Origin: Tetranychus cinnabarinus
Lineage: Eukaryota > Arthropoda > Arachnida > Trombidiformes > Tetranychidae
DNA: 64,000 nt
Assembly: GCA_022266195.1 (NCBI GenBank)
Contig: WHVY01000009.1
Location: forward strand, 248,001-312,000
Direction: 5' to 3'
The notes below the pieces were generated by a model, which saw only the letters and a list, made by a program, of their open reading frames with translations, was not told the DNA's origin and made no database searches. The translations under genes were made by a program, and so were the position numbers. Of this stretch, positions 28,963-38,538 are shown in pieces. Positions within the stretch are counted from its first letter, which is position 1. The number at the start of each line of letters is the position of its first letter.

Positions 28963-29284
28963 CATACAAAAATTGTATTTAATGTTTAAAATCCAACAAT
29001 AGTAGCATCAAATCAATTAGAACAATGTAATTGAATTAATTTGATTGACCTAACAATTAGAATCTTAAATTTGTTACAAATCAACAATCAATTGTTGACA
29101 AAGCCAAGTTAGTTCATTCATTGTGTTGTGTTGTGTTGAATAAGGAAGCTAAATTTGTACGATTTAATTTTCATTCATCATTTTCAATTTCACTTCGATT
29201 TCAAATTATCGGTTTATCGCTTAAACCCATTAGTAATTTGTGAATTAGTATTTAATTTTATTGAAATTTATATAAACTTTAAAA

Positions 29285-30589
29285 ATGTCAGGCACTGGTG
29301 AAGAACAGCCTCCAGTTGAAGGTGAACCCGCTGAGGTTCCACAAGTAAGTACATCTTCATATCGTGTATATCTTCATATAGCTTGTAAAGCTATTTATTA
29401 ACTGGATTTTAATTTTTTTTGTCTTTTATTTGTTTCTGTTTTTTAGGCTGAAGGTGAAGCTACTCAAGGGTCGCAAACTAATGTTGCCCAAGCAGGTGCT
29501 GAGGGTGCTGAAGGTGGTGAACCCCAGGCTGAAGGAGTTGTTGAAGGTGAAGCTACTCAAGGGTCGCAAACTAATGTTGCCGCTGCTGAGGAAGGGGCTC
29601 AACCGACGGCTGAAGGTACTACTCCAAGTGTTCCTTCTGCCACTAAAGCTTCCCGTGAAAGTTCAACTGGTGCTAAGAAACGATCCCGATCAACCTCGCG
29701 TAAACGAGGAGACCTTGACTTGACTGAGGCTAAAATTGGTTTTATTGGTGCTGGTAAAATAACTGAGGCTATTGTTGAAGGTTTACTTGAGTTTGGACAA
29801 ATCCAACCAAGTCAAATACACGTTGCCACTCCTTCTGGTAAAAATATGGATTACTTTAAAGGCAAAGGAATAAAGACTTGTAAACGCACCTTGGAAATTT
29901 TCGCTCGCTTCGATTGTGATATTATTTTCCTTTGTTTCCACGGCAGAGTGATTAAGGAATGTTACGCTGGATCCCCAGATCGACCAAGAGCATTCTGTGT
30001 TAATTATATACCCTACATGAAACATCCTCTGTATATACTTTCCATGGTTTCTCACTGTACTGCTGATGAGATTATGAAAGCCATGTTAAATCCTGACCAT
30101 CCCGATAAATATAAACTTGAATTCCACCGAATCATGATTAATGCTGGTTGTGCTTATGGTTTAGGTGTTTGTGCCATTGACTGCGATCCTGACAGTAAAC
30201 ATTTATCTGCTCCATTACGAACCCTACTGTCACGAATTGCCAAACTCGAATATGTCCCTAAAGATCAAATTGATGCTGCTTGTGCCACTGGAGGTTATGG
30301 TTTGGCTTTTGCCTACTATTTTATCAGTGCTATGGCTGACGGAGCTTTCAAAGTTGGTCTAGCACGAGACATGGCTATCAGATTCGCTGCTAAAACATCT
30401 CAATGTGGAGCTCAAACTCTCCTTGAATCTGGTGTCCATCCAGACCAATTGCGTGATTCTGTTATTGCTCCCGGTGGTGCTGCGATTGAAGGAATTCATT
30501 CGCTGGAAAAAACTGACTTTTCTTTCGCTGTTACATCTGCTATTGAAGCCGCTTACCAAAAGGAGAAAACTTTGTCTGAACTTGCTTAA
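29285..30589 (+). CDS. Pyrroline-5-carboxylate reductase-like protein with a long N-terminal extension
   Basis: Two exons, 29285-29344 and 29447-30589 (phase 0), encode 400 residues. Residues about 1-113 are low complexity: acidic and rich in E, G and A, with the block EGEATQGSQTNVA present twice (near 29450 and 29546), then a basic RS patch (KKRSRSTSRKRG). From about residue 115 a Rossmann nucleotide-binding start is clear (KIGFIGAGKITEAIVEGLLE). The C-terminal dimerisation domain follows P5CR (ADGAFKVGLARDMA, HPDQLRDSVIAPGGAAIEGI). P5CR makes proline from P5C with NAD(P)H. Some typical motifs are altered: the VKP loop reads CFHGRV, RVMPN reads RIMIN, and the SGSGPAY-type loop reads TGGYGLAFAY. 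It may be a divergent enzyme or a pseudoenzyme; the fold assignment is firm, the activity is not. Confidence 0.85.
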
Positions 30590-30795
30590 ACTACCGGATT
30601 TGACTTTATTTAATCAATATTATTAATTATCTATTATTTTATTATTCTTATATCTATGAATCTTTAACGTAGGGTTAATTGATTTATTGCTATTATTATT
30701 TTATTGTTTGACATTTTGATTATGGATTTATAGAGCTATTTTATAATTTTAACCTCTGTTCCCTTTTTAACCAACCTATTTATCCGACAGATTTT

Positions 30796-30812
30796 TTTAT
30801 TAATGAAATAAA
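30796..30812. terminator. Overlapping poly(A) signals of two convergent genes
   Basis: A plus-strand AATAAA at 30807-30812 serves the P5CR-like gene (stop at 30589). A minus-strand AATAAA at 30796-30801 lies 146 bases past the stop of the convergent twin-CX9C gene (stop at 30947). The two 3' ends would overlap. 30590-30946 holds nothing else I can recognise. Confidence 0.5.
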
Positions 30813-30946
30813 GATTTGTGAAAGTAAAAATTTGGCTCAAATTTTTTAATTGATATAATCTAAGTAACGAAAGTGTATTCGTGTGATTAGCCTTGTTCTA
30901 AGATTGCCAATCGAGCAAATTAAATTCAAAAATTACAATAAACTAA

Positions 30947-31503
30947 CTAAATATCAATCTTTTGGGGATAGCGTTTTAACATTACATTCACTTGGTGGGA
31001 TGTTAATTTAGTTTGACCAGGTATTGGTTCTGTTGGATCTTGAATCTTTTGTTTTGCCGTCCATTCAGTCTAATTATAAAAAGAAATCAATTAGATTAAA
31101 GTTATATGAGACAATGATCACAATAATTTACTTACAATGTAATTGGAATAGCATTTTTGAAAAGCTGCTAATTCTTTGGGACATTCATTTTCATTCAATT
31201 CATTTGCTTTCATACAAGCAAAAAGATTCAACATTTCTTTGATGCAAACAACGTCTAGAAAGAATATAAAGTTTGAGGTCAAGATTATTAGCATGGTGGA
31301 ACCAATAAATGATAATATAATTTGTACAAACCATCTTCTTGACTTTTGCGAGGGATGACTTTATTTCGGCATCTAAGAGGTGTACGTTCAACTGGATGAG
31401 GTAGAATGAGATCAGGGTTGAACGGATGCCTTCTGTTTCTCCATCGTTTATTCAGTCCCCATTGAGGTCTCATATAGTTGAGTGATTCGGTCAAACGCAC
31501 CAT
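30947..31503 (-). CDS. Twin CX9C protein, likely mitochondrial small ribosomal subunit protein mS37 (CHCHD1)
   Basis: Three exons on the minus strand (31503-31332, 31254-31136, 31069-30947) join in phase to encode 137 residues. The N-terminus is basic and tryptophan/arginine-rich (PQWGLNKRWRNRRHPFNP). Exon 2 holds a CHCH fold: C-X9-C in CIKEMLNLFAC and C-X9-C in CPKELAAFQKC, separated by MKANELNENE. The tail ends VNVMLKRYPQKIDI, resembling the LLQRFPNK end of CHCHD1. Such proteins are oxidised by the Mia40 pathway in the intermembrane space or, for mS37, assembled in the mitochondrial small ribosomal subunit. The length and tail motif favour mS37; other CHCH proteins are possible. The first ATG in frame at 31503 is used. 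The gene is convergent with the P5CR-like gene. Confidence 0.8.
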
Positions 31504-32502
31504 GTTTGATAGAGATTACACATAGGCCAAATAAATCTAGAAACAAAAAATTACCGACCCTAAGAAATAAATAAACAGAGTTAACATGTGATTTATACTA
31601 TTAGAAGAAAACTTAAAATAATGGCGCTTTATTATTAACTGAGGATACTTTTCGAGATTAATAGTTACCTGAGGTGAATCGCTTGAACGTTGATAAGTTA
31701 ACTATAAACAGTTAAATTCGCGATTTAACTGAAAGTCACAATTCAAAACAATACAAACAATTTCAGAAAGACATGTTATTCAGAAAACCTAGAATTGAAT
31801 ATATTTTCCAACAAAAGATGGCAGTATGGCAAAACCAAAGACTCTCTGATTAAAACTGATAATGAACCTCATTTTAAAACGCAATTAATCGACTGAATTA
31901 TTTCTGGTTAAATGACCAGGTCCGGTTGTATATCAATAGAATAGGCAATTAAAAATCATGAGAAAGAATCATAGAGAGCTAAAATATAAAACTTGTCAAC
32001 TTTATTCAGAGCTATAAATTCATTTTCTTTGTAGTTTGAATCGCAAACATGATGAAATCATGAGTTAACACTCCAATTACTTAGATTAACGTAATCAATT
32101 TTTGGCAGTTCCCATTGCTTTTAGCGTAGCATTATTCTGGAAATATCTTTTTCATCTTATGATTGGATATTTAACCAAGGAGAGGATCAATCAACTGTAT
32201 CTGAAATACTGACTGATAGAAAGATTAATATTTTTCGGCTTTGATTAGATTAATAAAGTATTAATCCATAATCATAAGCCTTCCAATGAAAATAATCATA
32301 CTGGACACGTTTGAATATTTAAGCTTCTTTACATAGTTGACATTGAATTACATGAATATATTTGAATTGAATTTTGTTTTTCCAAAAAGGTTCATCAATA
32401 ATAATAATTAACCAATTGCCAATTTAAAGATAAGTAGAGAGAATGTAGAATGCTGAGAAATTTTTAATTGCAATTCTTCTTTCAGTATAAAAAACAATTA
32501 CA
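31504..32502. other. Intergenic region, no gene seen
   Basis: It lies between the 5' end of the twin-CX9C gene and the 3' end of the UBE2L3-type gene. It is AT-rich without readable frames. It should contain the promoter of the first gene, but no core element is convincing by eye. Confidence 0.5.
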
Positions 32503-33799
32503 CTAATCTGATGGACGACGCTCAGCAAACTTTTTGGTGTATTCATCCGCATTTTTCATAAACTTTTTCCTATCTTTTGAATACTCCTCTGCTAAATCGC
32601 CTCTCAACGGATGTTCTGGCTCGGGATCATTGACTAGTGCAACCAAAGCTTGGATAACTATTTGATAGGAATAAAAGAAAAAACAAAAGTTAGATTAAAT
32701 AAATATTAGATGGTCTCGTTTTACAAATTGCCTTTGTGTTGTCTTAGAAGATAAGCTAAAATTAAAATGTGATGGGATCAATAAATACAAAAAAAATACT
32801 CACCCTGATCTGTTTTAGTTGCGGGTTTCCAATTTTCTGCACTGATGATCGGTAAGCAAACTTGACCTTTTTCGTCAATATTTGGGTGATAAATTTTGGT
32901 TCGAAAAGTTATTTTCGGTGGCTTGAATGGATATTCGGGAGGAAAATTTATCTCGATTCGGAACGCTCCCTTATTGTACGGTGCACTATCCTGAAAAGAA
33001 AATTGAAAAAATTAGAAAAACATAGCCAATGTTAACAATTATTTGACGCTTGACATAAAAAGTGGAATTTTAACAAAGTAAGATCAATAATATTCTCATG
33101 GGAAATTATTTAAAACCCATTGAGTAAATCTAAAAATGAAGTCAGTTGATTGATTAATCAAGGTTTAACCTCTTAACCTTTGATTGCGCATAATTTGAAC
33201 TACTCAACCCTTAGCATAGCCAAGTTAGCTCAATCAAGATCGTGATAAGGTTTAGTATAGTTATGACTCATGACACCAGTAATAGTCATAACATTTCAAA
33301 CGTTATTTTCCCAACCTTTCACAATATGATAGAAATTGTTGATTAACAAATCCACCAAAGATATTGCAAGTGAAAACACAAAGGGAAGGAGTAAAATCAC
33401 TTACTGGTACAATGAGTCCTTGCCAGGTCAACATGTTGTGTTCGTCCACCTGGATCTCTCGAAAGGATTTCATGCCGGATTTCCTGATATCCTGGAGCTC
33501 CTAGAAGTTGAAAGTTCAAGAACAAAAGATGGCAGAATGAAAATTAAAAAAAATATGCCGTAAGTCATGAAGAAAAATCGGGAAAAAGGAGAAAAAAAGA
33601 GAAGAAAGACCACAAAAAGCAAAGGAAGAAAGAATGGAAAGCAAACTTGACAACAGAAAAATACACAAAAGCAAAACATAAAAATTGATTTCATTCAAGA
33701 ATTGGATGAAAGGGTTGTCTCAATCAAATTTTACCGATTTTTAAGGACAATAATTATCAACAAATTACTTACCTTTTGAAGTCTCCTTGTCGCAGCCAT
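32503..33799 (-). CDS. Ubiquitin-conjugating enzyme E2, UBE2L3/UbcH7 type
   Basis: Four exons on the minus strand (33799-33773, 33500-33405, 32990-32804, 32657-32503) give exactly 154 residues, the length of human UBE2L3. The protein starts MAATRRLQK, continues LTWQGLIVP and PEYPFKPPKITF, and reaches the catalytic cysteine in KGQVCLPIISAENWKPATKT, then ends FAERRPSD. It accepts ubiquitin from E1 and passes it to HECT and RBR ligases such as parkin and HHARI. UBE2L3 has cysteine-only reactivity because the family keeps a proline and a histidine at two active-site positions. The region is visible here but I did not map those residues. Fly Ubc10 is the likely counterpart. The gene is divergent from RETREG with 367 bases between the start codons. 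Confidence 0.96.
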
Positions 33800-34166
33800 T
33801 AAAATAAATTAGTTAATTGCCAATAAATTCAAATAAAAAACAAAATACAATACACACAAAACGCTGAATCTTAAAGTCTATGAAGAAGCCTGCCTGTAGA
33901 TTTATCATGAAAGCCGCTGCGACAGAGTGGCGCTAATATCTCAGGGTCTCCGATTATAGCTCCATCTATTGTATCATTCATTTTCTTGTTAAATGGTAAA
34001 TACTCTTTGTTTATAAATATTTCTTCTCATATACCTTTCTCAAAAATATCTGTTATTTTCGTCGTCTTCTTTGCATCTTTTGTGTTTTTAAGGATACAAA
34101 GTTAATTGGGTGAAAATTGTTACTACTTTTTGCTAGTGAATTATACTGTTATCCTTAAAGCAGATT
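33800..34166. promoter_or_regulatory. Short shared 5' region of the divergent UBE2L3-type and RETREG genes
   Basis: Only 367 bases separate two start codons facing away from each other, so promoters for both must lie here or in the first introns. The stretch 33909-33965 is less AT-rich than its surroundings (GCGACAGAGTGGCGC). No TATA box or initiator can be assigned. The part 34030-34140 has a decayed copy at 41260-41375. Confidence 0.45.
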
Positions 34167-35396
34167 ATGAATAATCTGTTGAGTAAAGCTGTGACCTCAC
34201 TAGCTAATAAGTTGGATAGTTTATCTTCAAAAGTGTCCAACAAGGTTTCGCCAAGTACTAAAGATAAAAACAAGAATAAATCGTATGATGCAGCTGAATC
34301 ACCAACTTCATTGTCTACAAAATTAGCTTCAATTTTAGCACCATTTGAGGAATATTTTGTCTCCATTCAGAGTATATTGATCTGGGAAAAACCTTATGTG
34401 TCTGCTGTATTCTTAATTGCCATAAACTGTCTCTATTGGCTCATTGTTTCTTGGACTCGCAGATTCTTCTCGATTGTTTCCCTTCTGTTTCTCATCATCT
34501 CAATCTATCAATGTTGGTCTCATTATGTTTGGCCAGAAATTCGTGCTCGTCCCCCTGAGCCTGATGAAGATTGGGTCCCTGTTCATCCTAAAGTGTTGAG
34601 TGCACCTGAATTAACCCATTATTTACATGAAATAATGACAATAAGTGGAGAAATCGTCAACTGGTTTTGGCTATTGAGGAAAAATCAACCTGCACTATTT
34701 TGTTCTCTGGTCACATTTCTTTTTTCTATATCAGCAATCATTGGAAGTCTAGTGCCTGGAGTTGTAATTGTGTATATTATTTTAATGGTAGTCGCTCTTG
34801 GACCCGGAGTAGCTCTATATGTTGTCCCCGAGTCGTGGTATCAATTAGTGCGCAACTTTTTTGGAAATTCAAAATCATCATCATATCCTTCCTGTCCTTC
34901 GTCTCCCACAGTTTTAGCTAGAAGCACAGATCATCTAAGCGTTTCAAGCTCCGAAGAGAAAGAACAAGGACGTAAATTAAGTGAAGGCTACATGAAATGT
35001 GATAACCTTGAAGAATCATTCGAATTGGATAAAGATGAATCGTCACTTCAGCTTCTCTCTGATTCAAAACTGGGTTCCACTCTTGATTTCGAATTGGGAT
35101 TTAACCCAAACCATGAATCATCCCCTTCCAGCAGTAATAATAGTAGTCTTCAGTTAGTGCCTTCAATGCAGTTTGGTGAAGGTGGCGAAACGGGGGATGA
35201 ACTTGAAGATTACGAGATTATTTCTGATTCTGATTTACCCGATGATTTAGCTAATTTCCCTGGACGCTCAAAAGTATCTCAAAAATCAAAAGAATCTTTA
35301 ACATCTGTAAACGCACAAACAAGCGCAGCTTTAACATCACCTTCAGCATCCAACACAACACTTTTGTCTAAAGACATGCTCGAATCAGATCTATAA
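34167..35396 (+). CDS. ER-phagy receptor, RETREG/FAM134 family
   Basis: A single exon encodes 409 residues. A serine/lysine-rich N-terminus precedes a reticulon-homology domain: one hydrophobic hairpin at about residues 75-118 (VFLIAINCLYWLIVSW, FFSIVSLLFLIISIYQCW), an amphipathic linker (PELTHYLHEIMTISGEIVNW) and a second hairpin at about 172-222. The C-terminal half is acidic and serine-rich and contains YEII at residues 349-352 inside EDYEIISDSDLPDD, a good LC3-interacting region in the place where FAM134 proteins carry theirs. These proteins curve ER membrane and link it to the autophagosome. The ATG at 34167 is the first in frame. The vertebrate genes have several introns; this one has none. 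A poly(A) signal AATAAA is at 35535-35540. Confidence 0.9.
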   Translation: MNNLLSKAVTSLANKLDSLSSKVSNKVSPSTKDKNKNKSYDAAESPTSLSTKLASILAPFEEYFVSIQSILIWEKPYVSAVFLIAINCLYWLIVSWTRRFFSIVSLLFLIISIYQCWSHYVWPEIRARPPEPDEDWVPVHPKVLSAPELTHYLHEIMTISGEIVNWFWLLRKNQPALFCSLVTFLFSISAIIGSLVPGVVIVYIILMVVALGPGVALYVVPESWYQLVRNFFGNSKSSSYPSCPSSPTVLARSTDHLSVSSSEEKEQGRKLSEGYMKCDNLEESFELDKDESSLQLLSDSKLGSTLDFELGFNPNHESSPSSSNNSSLQLVPSMQFGEGGETGDELEDYEIISDSDLPDDLANFPGRSKVSQKSKESLTSVNAQTSAALTSPSASNTTLLSKDMLESDL

Positions 35397-36293
35397 ATTG
35401 CGATGGCAATTGTAATTATGAAAACAGCCAAATTTAACTGCATCAAAAGTAAAAAATCAACAAACCTGTCAGTGTAACAAAGGAATAAGAGATCGAAAGA
35501 TCACAATTGCTTTCCATTGTAAAAAAAAACTTTAAATAAATCATTTACTTTTAAAGGGTTTAGGATCCAAACTCGCATTCTGTAATTAAATTTCTGATTT
35601 ATTATTTATTTCTTCATTCTAGATTTTTAAACCTCGAAGATTGTTGAAATCCATATTTCAACCGCACTGTAATTACTATTTTTATTATCCGTAAATCAGT
35701 TTCGCTCAATTTCCCCTTTTGTTGATGATTAGAATCTAATTCAGTTTTTGATGATGCTCACAAAAATTTGAATGATTAATAAAGATTAGAAGATCAATTA
35801 ACAATACAAACTTATTTATCTGGCAGAAATTTCCTGTAGTAATCAATTATGTCAATGTTTTCATAAACAAACCTTTCTATTGTAGAAGTTAATGAACATT
35901 AATTGTCAGGATCTTGAAATGGAAAATGCAAGAATGTTTACAATTGATTCAGTTGTCGACCAATCAAATCAGATTCTCATCTATTATATTATATTTTGTT
36001 TAGATCATCATTGATAGATAACTAATGTTGATTATATTATCTAGATACATCATAAATATATGATTACCTATTTGACTTTTTCCATATTTTCAGGATAGAA
36101 TCATACGATTAATTTATTTCATTTGATAGATCAATTTTCCAAATTTCATTTCAAGCTAATTTCAATTTTCTTTCTAAACTGAAACCCAAAGTTGATTTTG
36201 AAATTGTTTGAAATTGAAACAAAAACAAAGAAAAATAAAAATATTAGAAAAATATGTTTGAATATTAGTTGAAAAGGCCTCAAAGTTCAATGC
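35397..36293 (+). other. 3' untranslated and intergenic sequence after RETREG
   Basis: It holds the poly(A) signal at 35535-35540 and then AT-rich sequence without readable genes, up to the start of duplicated DNA near 36294. Confidence 0.5.
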
Positions 36294-36905
36294 TTTCATT
36301 CAAGGCTGATGACAATAATAATAGAAAATGAATTTTCAAGATTGATACATTGAAGTCATGCCTTCTAATTTTTTCCTATCCCACCAGTACGCGTTAAAGC
36401 AAAAAATTTGCAAAAGCGGATGAATCAAGAGTTGCAAGTGTTTTTGACAAAATGTTAACAATTAAAATAAATCTCAACCCGCTGAAAGAGCTATCGCTAT
36501 AGCAGTATCTTCAACTGAAGACCAAATACTATGGAATGGTCGATTTTGTTTTTTGTTGTTGCTTCATCAATGAGTCCATTAAGTTGATTACCTTCTTAAA
36601 TTAATTGATTTCGTTATTATAGCTAACCTTGTTTTTACTTTTTTTACTAACATGTCACAAGGACGAATGATTTATATGATAAAATGTAAACAAGAAAGAG
36701 TTAAAATGTTGATTCTTGATGAAGCTGATAAAATGTTTGATATGGCATTTGGAAATCAAATTGGTTGTATCTGTGGACATACTCGACCAGATCGTCAAAC
36801 ATCACTATTTTCAGCTATTTTCTTAAAGTAGAGCGTTTAGCTAGACATGCTTTAACTGATCCAATCTAAGTTGTTCAAGGCTTTGAATTAGTTTTAATCA
36901 CGTTT
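36294..36905 (+). pseudogene. Decayed fragment of DDX42, with upstream sequence and intron
   Basis: 36294-36380 resembles the sequence just upstream of DDX42 (41480-41555). 36394-36568 resembles the end of DDX42 exon 1 (from about 42798), 36568-36660 its only intron (42913-42997), and 36661-36905 the start of exon 2. The DEAD box is still readable (ATGTTGATTCTTGATGAAGC). The copy lost nearly all of exon 1 and about 43231-43407. It also carries a frameshift after TTTTCAGCTATTTTC and an in-frame TAA in CCAATCTAAG. Because the intron is present it arose by DNA duplication, not by reverse transcription. It cannot encode a helicase. Confidence 0.88.
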
Positions 36906-37022
36906 TGTGCAGAACTTATCGTTCTTACTTATCGCCTTAAGTTAAATGCGAGCTGCTTTTACTTTCAGTTTACAGGATGGATAAAAAATGGGGTATCATT
37001 AATTTACATATTAAAATTAATA

Positions 37023-38370
37023 TCCACTCAAAATTTCCATAATATTATAATTAGTCTGAGCGTAGCGAAGACTACATGTTCACTTTTTTTCACCCAATTT
37101 CGATTTTGTTTTTTCGATATCTCATGAACGATTGTATGTGCAGCTTTGAAACTTGGCAGTACGCTACAATAAATGAATAGGCATATTCAAAAGAAATTTT
37201 TTTGAGACAGGGTCAAAAGGGGGAAGGCAAGGGGCTAAATACCAGAAATCTGTTTTTAACTCATAACAACCGTTGGCAAGTGTTTTTGCTTATTTTTTTT
37301 GATTAAACACATAGTATATGAGCTGCCCTACTCAGAGACCACTTTATTTTGTAAGTCTTTCCATGCATTTAACATGTTCTTCACTCTTGAAGTTTTTGTT
37401 ACTTTTTTTAAAAAGTCGTTTTTCCACCATTACAAGCGTTTATTTTCGTTTAATTTTTGATTCTCTATCCAAAAAAATCATCATCAAGAAAATTTAACGT
37501 TTTTAACGTCTTTAAAAGATTTCATTATTTTTTGGTATGCTCAGTTTTATCACTTATCTATCAAAGCAAGGCAAAGAAGGAAGGCCAGATCTGCCTAGAA
37601 AAGAATTTTTTGTTATAGAAATCTATTAAACACAATTTTATACTGAATTCATTTATTCAGAGGTGAAAGACATAGTTCCCGTTTTGAGCCTAAAAATGTC
37701 TATTTTTGCGTCTTGACATCTTGAATGCATTGAGACTTGTATTGATTGTATCGGTAGGGAACATTACATTCCATAAAACATGTCTGATGGTCGGAAGGGA
37801 CGAAAAATACATCCCGCCAGAAAACGGAATTGTACACGGGATCACTCTTCAGCTTATCCTGAGTAGCTTTGTATCCTTATGAAACTTAATAAATGTGAGT
37901 TTTGATCAATAATATTTTCTCTTCTTTTTTTTGTTGGTATTTATAGTTGATTGAGAGAGTAGATAATGATTTTAAACAGCAGATATAGAATTTTTATATT
38001 TGCTGTATCTCCGTCAATGTTCTTGTTTGTTTTGATGGAAGTAAATGATAATTATAGTTGGGTTGAGTATAAATAAATAAAAAAATTGATCTTAATTGTT
38101 ATTAGCGAGGAAAACAAGTAAAAATCATGTTTTCGAGAGATCTTGCTTCTTAAATCGGTTTAGACTACAGTTAGATTTCTGAACAATCTCTGCTTATTTT
38201 CGCATGCCGTCATTGAAAATAAAAAAATTCTAATAGCATTATTAACATTGCAGTAGATTTTCGAGATCAGCTTATAATCCTATGTCATTTCCTAAATTCG
38301 CAATTTTTCTCAAATTAAATGCAATATCTTTAACGCTCGCTCAGACTACGCCGGCTCCCGGCTGACCTAG
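37023..38370. mobile_element. Candidate Helitron-like non-autonomous element
   Basis: The right end reads GCCGGCTCCCGGC (38351-38363, a 5-bp hairpin with a CTC loop), then TGAC, then CTAG followed by T. That is the layout of a Helitron 3' end (hairpin, short spacer, CTRR, host T). The left end near 37053-37062 has AGTCTGAGCG, whose inverse CGCTCAGACT is at 38338-38347, and AATATTATA (37041) is also inverted near 38371-38380. A 5' TC preceded by A is at 37023, but the exact left border is uncertain. The interior has no open frame of note. It sits in the gap between the decayed DDX42 copy and the BTBD gene. A small terminal-inverted-repeat transposon is the alternative. Confidence 0.45.
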
Positions 38371-38538
38371 TATAATATTAATATAGTATTTTTTGACCAT
38401 TTTGACAAAAAATTTATATCAATTCAGTCGTCTATAAATCACAATATACGAATGCGATAAATTAGGATAAATGAGTGATTGGGTCAACGTCAAAATAAAA
38501 CAATCAAAGTTGATTCAAAAGATGAAATATAAAATCTT

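Noticed and set aside
29430..29723. An overlapping 97-codon frame rich in KVKLLKGRKLMLP repeats
   Set aside because: It is the alternative frame of the repeated EGEATQGSQTNVA coding block of the P5CR-like gene.
36661..36905. A second functional helicase gene suggested by a readable DEAD box
   Set aside because: Frameshift, in-frame stop and large deletions compared with DDX42; clearly a fragment.
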